A stretch of 64,000 nucleotides of DNA from Sulfuricurvum sp. GTDB lineage: Bacteria > Campylobacterota > Campylobacteria > Campylobacterales > Sulfurimonadaceae. Each line of letters begins with the position of its first letter. The first letter of the stretch is position 1. Positions 33,771-42,014 of the stretch are shown here, piece by piece. The translations under genes were made by a program, and so were the position numbers. A model generated the notes under the pieces. The model saw nothing but the letters and a program-made list of their open reading frames with translations. It ran no database searches and had not been told where the DNA came from. The stretch is taken from contig JAUYRN010000032.1 of NCBI GenBank assembly GCA_030696775.1, positions 1-64,000 of the forward strand, in the 5' to 3' direction.

Positions 33771-34850
33771 TTAATTTCTATCTATCGCATTCAAATCATT
33801 AAACGCTACTTTTACACGATTGATTAATGTTTTTTGTCCAGCTTGTAACCATTTACGAGGGTCATAATACTTTTTATTTGGTTTGTCTTCCCCTTCAGGA
33901 TTTCCGATTTGTCCTTGGAGGTAATCTTTATATTTTTCATAATAATCTTTGACCCCTTCCCATGTTGCCCATTGGGTATCCGTGTCGATATTCATTTTGA
34001 TAACGCCATAGCTAATCGCTTCGCGAATTTCTTCGAGTGTTGAGCCTGAACCGCCGTGAAAGACGAAATTAACAGGCTTTGATGCTGTGTTGAATTTTTG
34101 TTGGATGTATTTTTGGGAGTTGTCCAAAATTATAGGGGTGAGAACAACATTACCGGGTTTATAAACGCCATGTACATTTCCAAATGATGCGGCAATTGTA
34201 AAGTTTTTACTCACTGCCATCAGTTTTTCGTAGGCGTACGCAACATCTTCTGGCTGAGTGTACAAAAGTGAATTATCAATATTGCTATTGTCTACTCCAT
34301 CTTCTTCTCCGCCCGTAACGCCAAGTTCGATTTCCAGAGTCATTCCAATTTTAGCCATTCGTTCCATATAGCGAACACAGGTTGCAACATTTTCTTCTAA
34401 ACTCTCTTCAGAAAGATCAAGCATATGAGAGCTAAAGAGGGGTTTTCCGTATTGTGCGAAGTGTTTTTCGCCTGCATCCAACAAGGCATCAATCCATGGA
34501 AGAAGATGACGAGCAGCATGATCGGTATGCAATACGACAGGAATCCCGTACGCTTCTGCCATCATATGGACATGTAATGCGCCACTGATTGCACCAACAA
34601 TCGCTGCTTTTTCATTTTCGTTACTAAGCCCTTTTCCGGCATAGTAGCTTGCACCACCATTGGAAAACTGAATGACTACTGGAGAATTGACAATTTTGGC
34701 AGCCTCAAGAACCGCATTGATTGAATCGGTTCCGACAACATTAACAGCAGGAAGAGCAAAGCCTTCTTGTTTGGCAATGGCAAAAAGAGTATATAAATCT
34801 TCGCCGAATACGACACCTGGTTTGATTGAGTCTAAAATACGCATGGACAT
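33771..34850 (-). CDS. fba: Class II fructose-bisphosphate aldolase
   Basis: This zinc-dependent aldolase acts in glycolysis and gluconeogenesis. About 359 residues, it opens SMRILDSIKPG and has FALPAVNVVGTDSINAVLEA and VVLHTDHAAR (catalytic Asp110 and first zinc His111). ELGVTGGEEDGVDN and FVFHGGSGSTLEEIR follow, the long (FbaA-like, class IIA) pattern. The ATG at 34850 has GGAG 5 bases upstream; a GTG at 34856 and an ATG at 34844 are alternatives. A TATAAT lies upstream. Confidence 0.95.
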   Translation of the reverse strand: MSMRILDSIKPGVVFGEDLYTLFAIAKQEGFALPAVNVVGTDSINAVLEAAKIVNSPVVIQFSNGGASYYAGKGLSNENEKAAIVGAISGALHVHMMAEAYGIPVVLHTDHAARHLLPWIDALLDAGEKHFAQYGKPLFSSHMLDLSEESLEENVATCVRYMERMAKIGMTLEIELGVTGGEEDGVDNSNIDNSLLYTQPEDVAYAYEKLMAVSKNFTIAASFGNVHGVYKPGNVVLTPIILDNSQKYIQQKFNTASKPVNFVFHGGSGSTLEEIREAISYGVIKMNIDTDTQWATWEGVKDYYEKYKDYLQGQIGNPEGEDKPNKKYYDPRKWLQAGQKTLINRVKVAFNDLNAIDRN

Positions 34851-34881
34851 GATCACTCCGTAATGAATAAATATAATCTTT

Positions 34882-34887
34882 ATTATA
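34882..34887 (-). promoter_or_regulatory. Predicted -10 element of fba
   Basis: TATAAT on the minus strand in GCTATAATAAAG, 31 bases before the fba ATG at 34850, giving a leader of about 24 bases containing the GGAG site. Confidence 0.6.
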
Positions 34888-34973
34888 GCAGACCTTGCTC
34901 TTATATGTTATTTAGGTGTGCTAAAATAAGATATGTAGACTCCATAAAATTGTGTTGAAAGGGTTAGTAAAGA

Positions 34974-36344
34974 GTGATAAAGTCGGTTATTTTTTTACTG
35001 TTCAGCATGATTATTGTCCATGGAGAAAATTTACCTCCGTTTTACGCACTTGCGGAACCACTCGAAAAAGATTCACGTCGATTAAGTCAATTAAATGAAG
35101 CATTTTTGGAGAGTGAAGAACCAAAAATTATTGCAAATTATTGCAAAGATGTGCAGGAGACATTACTTTTAGGAGAGTCATTACGAGAACCTTCTAAAAA
35201 AGACAAAGGAAAATTAAGTGCTTATCTTCAGAAATTACGCTCATTGTCATCACGTCAAGAGCTTATTTATCAACTGTATCGAAAATCATTACTTGGGGCG
35301 ATTGAGACGAATGATAAACAAAAATTCGAGCACTTGGCATCGATCGAACTGGAACCTCTGCATCACCCACGTGTTCGCTCAGAGACGATAGCTTTTTATC
35401 AAAAAAACTTTTCTGATCATTCGATTAAAAATTTGGATTCATTGTGCAAGGAGCAGGCATTAGAAGCTAAAAGTATCCAATTTTCCATGGATCAGGAGCA
35501 GGCGTATGAAGAGCATTTAAGAATTTTAAAGCGTTCTGAGGTGCGAGGAATTAAACAAACCGCTAAAATTGGATCACGAAGCAGTGTTATTGTTGTAGGG
35601 GAGCGCAATGCCAAAGGTGAGATGGTATTTGAAGCAGAAAATCTCAACCCTTATTTAGTGACACTGTCGTTGGATTTTGAAAAACTGACCAATTTGAAAG
35701 CCAATCATTCCCTTCCATTGTACGTTGAACTTCCCGGACACACTAAAAAAGAGATTTTAACTCTTAGTCCGATCGTGGCATCATCAATAACAGATTATCA
35801 GTCTTCTTACGGTTGGGTAAAAGGTTCTGCTTTTGCTCAACATGATGATACATATATTTATCGACTTCCATTTGCTGCCGGAACGAACGTGCGGATATCC
35901 CAAGGGTATAATGGAGGATTATCACACAAGGGACTATCTGCATATGCTATTGATTTTTCTCTTCCTGTAGGAACGAGTATTTATGCAGCTCGGGAAGGTG
36001 AAGTTGTCGGCGTCGATGTAAGTAATAATTTAGGGGGACCATCACCGCAATACCGCACGTTTATGAACTATGTCAATATCCGGCATGGTGATGGAACATT
36101 GGGGAATTATTATCACCTTAAATTAGGCGGATCAGCGGTCAAAATAGGGGATGTGGTTAAAAAAGGGCAGTTGATTGCGTACTCGGGAAATACAGGTTAT
36201 ACAACAGCACCGCATTTACATTTTAGTGTTAGCAAGGTTGACCCTGTATCGATGCGTCGACCGATGAATCTACCCATTAAAATACAAACGTTACAAGGAA
36301 TTGTGAGCTATCCGCATGAAGGCGAATATTATACGGTACAATAA
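34974..36344 (+). CDS. M23-family peptidoglycan metallopeptidase
   Basis: The 456-residue product has a signal peptide (MIKSVIFLLFSMIIVHGEN), an N-terminal helical region (about 30-190), a beta-rich middle and a C-terminal M23/LytM domain. Zinc and active-site residues are visible in SHKGLSAYAIDFSLPVG, the central VNIRHGDG and the APHLHF motif. It probably cleaves peptidoglycan cross-links and may help shape cells, as Campylobacterota M23 enzymes do; a specific orthologue is not assigned. The start is a GTG after a run with AAAGGG. Confidence 0.88.
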   Translation: MIKSVIFLLFSMIIVHGENLPPFYALAEPLEKDSRRLSQLNEAFLESEEPKIIANYCKDVQETLLLGESLREPSKKDKGKLSAYLQKLRSLSSRQELIYQLYRKSLLGAIETNDKQKFEHLASIELEPLHHPRVRSETIAFYQKNFSDHSIKNLDSLCKEQALEAKSIQFSMDQEQAYEEHLRILKRSEVRGIKQTAKIGSRSSVIVVGERNAKGEMVFEAENLNPYLVTLSLDFEKLTNLKANHSLPLYVELPGHTKKEILTLSPIVASSITDYQSSYGWVKGSAFAQHDDTYIYRLPFAAGTNVRISQGYNGGLSHKGLSAYAIDFSLPVGTSIYAAREGEVVGVDVSNNLGGPSPQYRTFMNYVNIRHGDGTLGNYYHLKLGGSAVKIGDVVKKGQLIAYSGNTGYTTAPHLHFSVSKVDPVSMRRPMNLPIKIQTLQGIVSYPHEGEYYTVQ

Positions 36345-36388
36345 GTTTTAGAATTTTAATTTTTACACTATAAATCGGAGTATAAAGA

Positions 36389-37975
36389 ATGCTTAACACA
36401 GTTAAATCAAAAGTAATTTTTTCCACATTAGTCTTTAGTGCGTTGGGGTTAGGGGCTATATATGGCTATTTAAGCCTAACATTTAATGATTTTTCCAATG
36501 CAACCGCCAAGCGTTCTTTAGGCATGTTGAGTCAATCTATTTTTCAAACATTAACCCAAAGTATGTTGGCCGGTGATCCAAAAATTGTTGCTGAAGCAAT
36601 TGAAACCGCTAAGGGTATTGACGGAATTACCAATATTAAAATTGAGCGCTCTAATGCAGTGAATGAGTTATTTGGTTCTCATGGAACTCCAAGTAATGAT
36701 GTACTTATTAAAAAAGTCTTTGAAACCAAAAAATCCGAGGTTGTAGAAAATCAAGAGTCAGGACATGCTATTCGACTCCTTCAGCCTCTGGTGGCGGAAG
36801 ATAAATGTCTTGGTTGCCACACTAATGTTCAAGTAGGAGATACTCTTGGTGTTATGGACTTGGTAATATCCTTAGAAAAAAATGATGAAGCAATTGATAA
36901 AACTCAAAATATTTTATTGATTGCCCTTGGTATTGTTGTTATCGCTTTTGTTCTTGTATTAAACCTCTTTTTTGGTCGAGAAGTTTTAACTCCACTCTCT
37001 GGATTACGTATTCGAATTGCTGAATTGGTAAGTGGAGATAAAGACTTGACAAAACGGCTTGAAGTACGAAATAAAGATGAGTTTGCAGAAGCGGCAACAG
37101 CTGTCAATAATTTTGTAGCTATGGTGCAAGAGACCATTAATGAGGTAAAATCGCTAGGAAAACAAAATGCGACAATAGCCTCAACGATTACTCAAGCAAC
37201 GCAAAATATTTTGACTGGAGTGGAAAAAGAGCGCTCTATTGTTGAAGCAACAACGCAAAAAAGTCATTCAATAAAAGAAATACTTTCAGCGGCAATGACA
37301 ATCTCGGAGCAGACACAGCGTAATGTCTCAAATGCGAATGATGAACTTTTAAGCGCAAAAGATGCCTTAGATCGTCTTGTTAATGAAGTAGAGGGATACA
37401 TAGAAACAGAAAATGATATGTCTTCACGTTTAGTAGGTCTGCGTCAAGATGCCCAACAAGTTAAAAGTGTTCTTGGTGTGATCAAAGACATCGCAGATCA
37501 AACCAATCTTTTGGCACTAAATGCAGCAATAGAAGCAGCGCGTGCCGGCGAACATGGACGAGGATTTGCGGTAGTTGCCGATGAAGTACGAAAACTTGCT
37601 GAACGAACCCAAAAAAGTTTGACAGAAATTGAAGTCAATGTCGGAACAATTGTTCAGTCCATTAACGATGTGAGTGATACTATCGCCGAAAATGCTACCA
37701 ATATGAATGGATTGACGACCATATCACTTGAAGTAGAAGCAAAGATTTCGACAACATCGCAAGAGATGGAAAATTCAGTCGTAATTGCAAAAAAATCCTA
37801 TAAGGACTCGATAGAAATGGTGGAAAATATTGAATGGATTATTGAAAAAATATCACAGATTAATGATGTTTCACAATCCAATCAAAAAAGTGTTGAAAAT
37901 ATTGAGGGAGATTCCGAAAAACTTTTGAGTGTTGCTCAATCATTACAAGCGCGTATTAATGAGTTTAAAAGCTAA
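36389..37975 (+). CDS. Methyl-accepting chemotaxis protein with periplasmic c-type heme motif
   Basis: The 528-residue protein has TM1 (about 8-30), a periplasmic sensor (31-173) and TM2 (174-195). HAMP and a signalling domain with the hairpin tip ([24 protein letters not shown] region split over about 363-386) follow. The sensor holds CLGCH (C140-H144), a covalent c-heme attachment motif, so it is likely a redox, oxygen or NO sensor. It ends at a plain helix without a CheR/CheB-binding pentapeptide. RBS is weak; TATAAA lies upstream. Monocistronic. Confidence 0.88.
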   Translation: MLNTVKSKVIFSTLVFSALGLGAIYGYLSLTFNDFSNATAKRSLGMLSQSIFQTLTQSMLAGDPKIVAEAIETAKGIDGITNIKIERSNAVNELFGSHGTPSNDVLIKKVFETKKSEVVENQESGHAIRLLQPLVAEDKCLGCHTNVQVGDTLGVMDLVISLEKNDEAIDKTQNILLIALGIVVIAFVLVLNLFFGREVLTPLSGLRIRIAELVSGDKDLTKRLEVRNKDEFAEAATAVNNFVAMVQETINEVKSLGKQNATIASTITQATQNILTGVEKERSIVEATTQKSHSIKEILSAAMTISEQTQRNVSNANDELLSAKDALDRLVNEVEGYIETENDMSSRLVGLRQDAQQVKSVLGVIKDIADQTNLLALNAAIEAARAGEHGRGFAVVADEVRKLAERTQKSLTEIEVNVGTIVQSINDVSDTIAENATNMNGLTTISLEVEAKISTTSQEMENSVVIAKKSYKDSIEMVENIEWIIEKISQINDVSQSNQKSVENIEGDSEKLLSVAQSLQARINEFKS

Positions 37976-38034
37976 GGGTACTAAGTTAATCTCTGATATG
38001 ATTGCGACTTAATAATTTAAATTTTTGGTATGTC

Positions 38035-38547
38035 ATGAAAAATATTGTTTTAATTGGATTTATGGGTGTGGGCAAGGGGTCTATTGCACGAGCAATGGTC
38101 AAGCATACGTCGATGATGGCACTGGATACAGATGACATTATTGAGAGTATTGAAAATCGCTCCATCAAAGCAATATTTGCCACGGATGGGGAAGAATATT
38201 TTCGTAATTTAGAGCGTAAAATCGCGCGCTGGCTAAAGAAAAAAGTGACAGGAACAATTATATCTACCGGGGGCGGATTTTTTAAAGTTCCGGCATTGAA
38301 AAAAGTTGGTACGATTGTTTTATTAAATGCCCCTTTTGATACGATTTATGAGCGTATCCTGGCTCATACGGATTCAGCAAAAAAATTAAAAAAACGTCCG
38401 TTGTTCAAAGATATTGATAAAGCCCGTGAATTGTACAATGAGAGACTTTCTCAGTATCTAAAAGTAGCAGATATTGTGATTGATGTGAGTGATAAAAGCG
38501 TTGATTCCATTGCAAAAGAGATCATTGAAAAAGGTAAAAAACGATGA
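38035..38547 (+). CDS. aroK: Shikimate kinase
   Basis: AroK phosphorylates shikimate in the chorismate pathway. The 170-residue product opens MKNIVLIGFMGVGKGSIAR. The P-loop reads GKGS, with Gly at the position that is normally Ser/Thr next to the Lys, and Ser one residue later. LDTDDII and STGGGFF are the shikimate-binding motifs, and KKRPLF is the lid region. An upstream ATG at 38002 in the same frame would add 11 residues, but the family start is at 38035. A TATGAT at 37997-38002 is a possible -10. The stop overlaps the next gene by 4 bases. Confidence 0.9.
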   Translation: MKNIVLIGFMGVGKGSIARAMVKHTSMMALDTDDIIESIENRSIKAIFATDGEEYFRNLERKIARWLKKKVTGTIISTGGGFFKVPALKKVGTIVLLNAPFDTIYERILAHTDSAKKLKKRPLFKDIDKARELYNERLSQYLKVADIVIDVSDKSVDSIAKEIIEKGKKR

Positions 38548-38960
38548 AAATACTATTACTCCTTCTTTTAGCATTCTCCACACTCTTTGGTATCGATATC
38601 AAATGGGAAAAAGATTATGCAACCGCACTCAAGCAAGCGAAGTTACTTCATAAACCAATGATGTTTATTATTTCAAATCACAATTGCCGTTATTGTGTTC
38701 AGCTGGCATCAACAACACTCAAAGAGCCAAAAGTGATTCAAAAAATTAATTCTAATTACGTAGCGGCTATTGTCTATGTTGATGAAAATCCTTTATTTCC
38801 GCGTGAACTTTATGTAGGCGGTACGCCAGCAACATGGTTTATAAAAGGGGATGGTGAACCGTTATTTGAACCGCTCATGGGAGCAGTCGATGCAACAAGT
38901 TTTCAAAAGGCGCTGGATATTGTCAGCACTGAATATGCAAAAGTATCACCGAAAAAGTAA
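38544..38960 (+). CDS. Exported thioredoxin-like protein
   Basis: The 138-residue product has a signal peptide (MKILLLLLLAFSTLFG) and a thioredoxin fold of the SoxW/DUF255-like type. It has IKWEKDYATALKQAKLLHKPMMFII, an active-site pair NCRYC, and the cis-Pro loop GGTPATWFI. It probably works as a periplasmic thiol-disulfide reductant; the partner is unknown. It starts within the aroK stop (ATGA) and precedes hisD by 12 bases, so the three may be co-transcribed. Confidence 0.85.
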   Translation: MKILLLLLLAFSTLFGIDIKWEKDYATALKQAKLLHKPMMFIISNHNCRYCVQLASTTLKEPKVIQKINSNYVAAIVYVDENPLFPRELYVGGTPATWFIKGDGEPLFEPLMGAVDATSFQKALDIVSTEYAKVSPKK

Positions 38961-38972
38961 AAGGATAATAAG

Positions 38973-40265
38973 ATGGTTAGTATTCGAACAAGTGACAGTA
39001 ATTTTCAAAATGTTTTTGATGAACTTTTAAATCGTGGAAAGATGGATATGGAGCATGTCTCAAGTATCGTTAAAACGATAATTGATGAAATTCGTCTTGA
39101 TAAAGATGCAGCCTTAATGGCTCATATTGCAAAATTTGACCGTTGGACACCTGTCAGCGGTTCAGAATTAAAAATCAATCCAGACGATATGAAAACTGCG
39201 TATGAGGAACTTGAACCAGCATTAAAATCAGCGCTCCACTTAGCGTATGATCGAATCCGCGCGTATCACGAAAAACAGCTTCCTCGCAGTTGGTTTGACA
39301 CCGAAGCCAATGGGACGATTTTAGGACAGAAAGTAACACCCGTTGATCGAGCAGGTCTCTACATACCAGGAGGAAAAGCAGCGTATCCCAGTTCGCTTCT
39401 TATGAATGTCATCCCAGCACAAGTAGCAGGGGTAGAGCACATTGTTGTTTGTACTCCAACACCGGATAATGAGCCTAATGCTCTTTTACTTGCAGCATGC
39501 CATTTGTGCGGGGTGAGCGAAGTATTTAAAGTCGGCGGAGCAAGTGCGATCGCTGCAATGGCGTATGGAACGCAAAGTATTCCTAAAGTAGACGTGATTA
39601 CGGGTCCGGGTAATATTTTTGTCGCCACAGCCAAAAAAATGGTGTTTGGTGAAGTAAACATCGATATGATCGCAGGTCCAAGTGAAATTGGTGTTTTGGC
39701 AGATGATTCGGCTAATCCTGAACACATTGCAATAGATTTGCTTTCACAGGCAGAACATGATGAGATGGCAAGCTCAATTTTGATAACTCCATCCCAAAAA
39801 TTTGCAGATGCGTGTGCACTGGAAATCGAAATTTGGCTAAAAAAGCTTCCTCGTGAAGAGATTGCACGAAAATCTATTGAAGATCGTGCCGCAATAATCG
39901 TTACTGAGTCGATGGAAGAAGCAGTTAAGCTAATGAACTGCATTGCACCAGAGCATTTAGAGGTAGCAACGAATAATCCATTTGAACTTTTAGCATCGAT
40001 TAAACACGCTGGAGCAATATTTTTAGGACATAATACCCCCGAAGCTATCGGTGATTATGTGGCAGGCCCTAATCATACGTTACCTACCGGTGGAACGGCC
40101 AAATTTTACTCACCTCTTGGGGTTGAGAATTTTATGAAAAAATCTTCCATTATTTCTTTTTCAAAACAAGCAATCAACGAAATCGGTGAAGCCTGTGCCT
40201 TGATTGCACACACTGAAGGTCTTGGTGCACATGAGGCATCGGTTCGTTGTCGATTAGATAAATAA
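38973..40265 (+). CDS. hisD: Histidinol dehydrogenase
   Basis: HisD oxidises L-histidinol to histidine in two NAD-dependent steps. The 430-residue product has GLYIPGGKAAYPSSLLMN, DVITGPGNIFVATAKK, IDMIAGPSEIGVLAD, LLSQAEHDEMAS (zinc ligands Gln and His), APEHLEVAT and GPNHTLPTGGTA. Length and motifs are complete. A GGATAA upstream provides the ribosome-binding site. No other his gene is adjacent, as is common in this phylum. Confidence 0.97.
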   Translation: MVSIRTSDSNFQNVFDELLNRGKMDMEHVSSIVKTIIDEIRLDKDAALMAHIAKFDRWTPVSGSELKINPDDMKTAYEELEPALKSALHLAYDRIRAYHEKQLPRSWFDTEANGTILGQKVTPVDRAGLYIPGGKAAYPSSLLMNVIPAQVAGVEHIVVCTPTPDNEPNALLLAACHLCGVSEVFKVGGASAIAAMAYGTQSIPKVDVITGPGNIFVATAKKMVFGEVNIDMIAGPSEIGVLADDSANPEHIAIDLLSQAEHDEMASSILITPSQKFADACALEIEIWLKKLPREEIARKSIEDRAAIIVTESMEEAVKLMNCIAPEHLEVATNNPFELLASIKHAGAIFLGHNTPEAIGDYVAGPNHTLPTGGTAKFYSPLGVENFMKKSSIISFSKQAINEIGEACALIAHTEGLGAHEASVRCRLDK

Positions 40266-40282
40266 CTTTTTTATTCTTTCTA

Positions 40283-40297
40283 TCCCCTTCGCGGGAA
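40283..40297 (-). repeat. REP-like half-element after hisD
   Basis: On the minus strand it reads TTCCCGCGAAGGGGA, identical for its first 12 bases to the REP-like core at 6894. It can form only a short CCC/GGG hairpin here. It is probably a decayed copy of the same repeat and may act at the hisD transcript end. Confidence 0.45.
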
Positions 40298-40411
40298 AAT
40301 TACCAATCGGTTACATATCAAAAAGTTATCTCAAAAATTGCTTTCCTTTTAGTTTCGGTTAAAGCTTATTTAGCTAATATCAACTCAGCAGAAATGCCAT
40401 TATAAGCCTAT

Positions 40412-40439
40412 TATAATGACAATAGATAATTATTATTGT
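40412..40439 (+). promoter_or_regulatory. Promoter and dyad operator of the molybdoenzyme operon
   Basis: TATAAT at 40412-40417 (context CTATTATAATGAC) lies 51 bases before the first ATG. Directly downstream is a dyad, ACAATA (40419-40424) / TATTGT (40434-40439), with 9 bases between the half-sites. It covers the expected transcription start, a typical repressor position. A second half-site ACAATAGG follows at 40445. The regulator is unknown. Confidence 0.5.
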
Positions 40440-40468
40440 ATAAAACAATAGGAATTCAAGGAGAATAT

Positions 40469-41107
40469 ATGCAACTAGGTTTCTTGGTAGACCTTCACCT
40501 GTGTATGGGGTGTAAGGGCTGTGAAATCGCCTGTAAAGTGGAGAATGAAGTTCCTCTTTCTACGTGGCGTCTTCGTGTAAAATATGTCGATGTGGGAGCT
40601 TTCCCAGAGACAAAACGTACGTTTACTCCACTTCGCTGTAATCATTGTGCGAATGCACCATGTGAGCGAATTTGTCCAGTCAGTGCACTTCATTACCTTG
40701 AAAATGGTATTGTTAACATTGACAAAGATCGTTGTATCGGGTGTGCAGGATGTATTATGGCGTGTCCATATGGTGCGATTTACATTGATCCACAAACTCA
40801 AACGGCGGATAAATGTACGTATTGTGCACATCGTGTTGCAAGCTCTATGATGCCATCGTGTGTCGTCGCGTGTCCAGTTGAAGCGAATATTTTTGGTGAT
40901 TTGGATGATCCGATGTCTAACATCAGTAAATACATTCAACAGCATCAAGGCAATGTTCAAGTACGTAAGCCAGAAAAAGGGACAGAGCCTCATCATTACT
41001 ATGTTGGTGGCGGTAATGTAACTTTGAATCCATTGGCTTCGTTTAGAGCTGAGGGACATTCTCTCTTCAACAATCTTACACATCTACCAGTAGGAGGGCA
41101 CCACTAA
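40469..41107 (+). CDS. Molybdoenzyme iron-sulfur subunit (DmsB/PsrB/TtrB type)
   Basis: The 212-residue electron-transfer subunit has sixteen cysteines in the four-cluster pattern: CMGCKGCEIACK, CNHCANAPCERICP, CIGCAGCIMACP, and CTYC...CVVACP. It has no signal peptide and so travels with the Tat-exported catalytic subunit. An in-frame ATG at 40436 is too early; the ATG at 40469 follows AAGGAG. It shares one base with the membrane-subunit gene. It would relay electrons between the membrane subunit's quinone site and the catalytic subunit. Confidence 0.93.
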   Translation: MQLGFLVDLHLCMGCKGCEIACKVENEVPLSTWRLRVKYVDVGAFPETKRTFTPLRCNHCANAPCERICPVSALHYLENGIVNIDKDRCIGCAGCIMACPYGAIYIDPQTQTADKCTYCAHRVASSMMPSCVVACPVEANIFGDLDDPMSNISKYIQQHQGNVQVRKPEKGTEPHHYYVGGGNVTLNPLASFRAEGHSLFNNLTHLPVGGHH

Positions 41108-42006
41108 TGGCACATGAAATTATTGCAGCAACCAATGCAGTTGTAGTTCTCGACGTTGCCCTTCCGGGAATCGTATGGGGCTGGATTATTACCATGAATA
41201 TGTGGGCAAAAAGTATCGGTACTGGTATTATTTTTCTTACTTTTTTCTTGTTGAAAAAATATCCGAAAGAGACAGGGTTTATTCGATTTCCAGCTGTAAT
41301 GGTTTCAATCGTCACTATTCACCTGTTCTTATTTTTTACGGTTATTGATTTACACCAGATGTTCCGTTTTTGGCATATCTTTTTCCACCCGCACATGACA
41401 TCAGCGATTACAATCGGAGCATGGATGGCGACCGGTTTTGTCGGATTGCTTTTGGGTATGGCGTATGCGATTTATATGAAAAAAGACGAAGCACTGTATG
41501 ACAGATTATTGGGTTATACCGTATTGCTAGCGGTTCCAGTAACACTTTATACTGCAGGATTGATGGCACAATCAACCGCTCGTGAGTTATGGCAAATGCC
41601 AACAGAATCAGCACAAATGATCTTGGCAGCGCTGATCGCAGGAACAGCAACGATGCTTCTGCTTGGCGGAAATAAATTTAGTAACACTATCAAAAAAGAC
41701 TTAGGAATTATTTTAGGTCTTAGTGCTGCTGCTGCTTTTATTCTTTATATGGCAGAACTTATTTTTGGTCCTATGAAAGCAGAAGAAGTGGCTGCTGTTC
41801 TTGAGTACATCAAGGGCGGTGAATACACTATTATGTTCTGGATTGGACAAGTATTAGCGTTTATTGTCCCGATGATTTTAGTATGGGTAAGTATTAAAAA
41901 AGAGTCGTATTATTTGTTGAAAATCGCTGCTGTGTCAGCGTTAATCGGATTATGGATTAGTAAGCACGTATGGTTAGTTATCCCACAATTGTTAAACATG
42001 AGCTAA
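41107..42006 (+). CDS. NrfD/PsrC-family membrane subunit
   Basis: The 299-residue integral membrane protein has about eight hydrophobic segments, consistent with the NrfD/PsrC quinone-reactive anchor. It opens HEIIAATNAVVVLDVALPGIVWG and has the conserved FFHPHMTSAITIGAW region. It contains no heme-type His pattern of cytochrome b. It begins on the last base of the Fe-S subunit gene and precedes the catalytic gene by 8 bases. It should exchange electrons with the menaquinone pool. Confidence 0.9.
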   Translation: MAHEIIAATNAVVVLDVALPGIVWGWIITMNMWAKSIGTGIIFLTFFLLKKYPKETGFIRFPAVMVSIVTIHLFLFFTVIDLHQMFRFWHIFFHPHMTSAITIGAWMATGFVGLLLGMAYAIYMKKDEALYDRLLGYTVLLAVPVTLYTAGLMAQSTARELWQMPTESAQMILAALIAGTATMLLLGGNKFSNTIKKDLGIILGLSAAAAFILYMAELIFGPMKAEEVAAVLEYIKGGEYTIMFWIGQVLAFIVPMILVWVSIKKESYYLLKIAAVSALIGLWISKHVWLVIPQLLNMS

Positions 42007-42014
42007 AGAGGTAA

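Noticed and set aside
39359-39943. A 194-codon minus-strand frame inside hisD
   Set aside because: It lies wholly within histidinol dehydrogenase, and its Ser/Ala-rich translation reflects the codon bias of the opposite strand.
40475-41083. A 202-codon minus-strand frame opposite the Fe-S subunit
   Set aside because: Shadow of a gene with four complete cysteine clusters; no ribosome-binding site or family resemblance.
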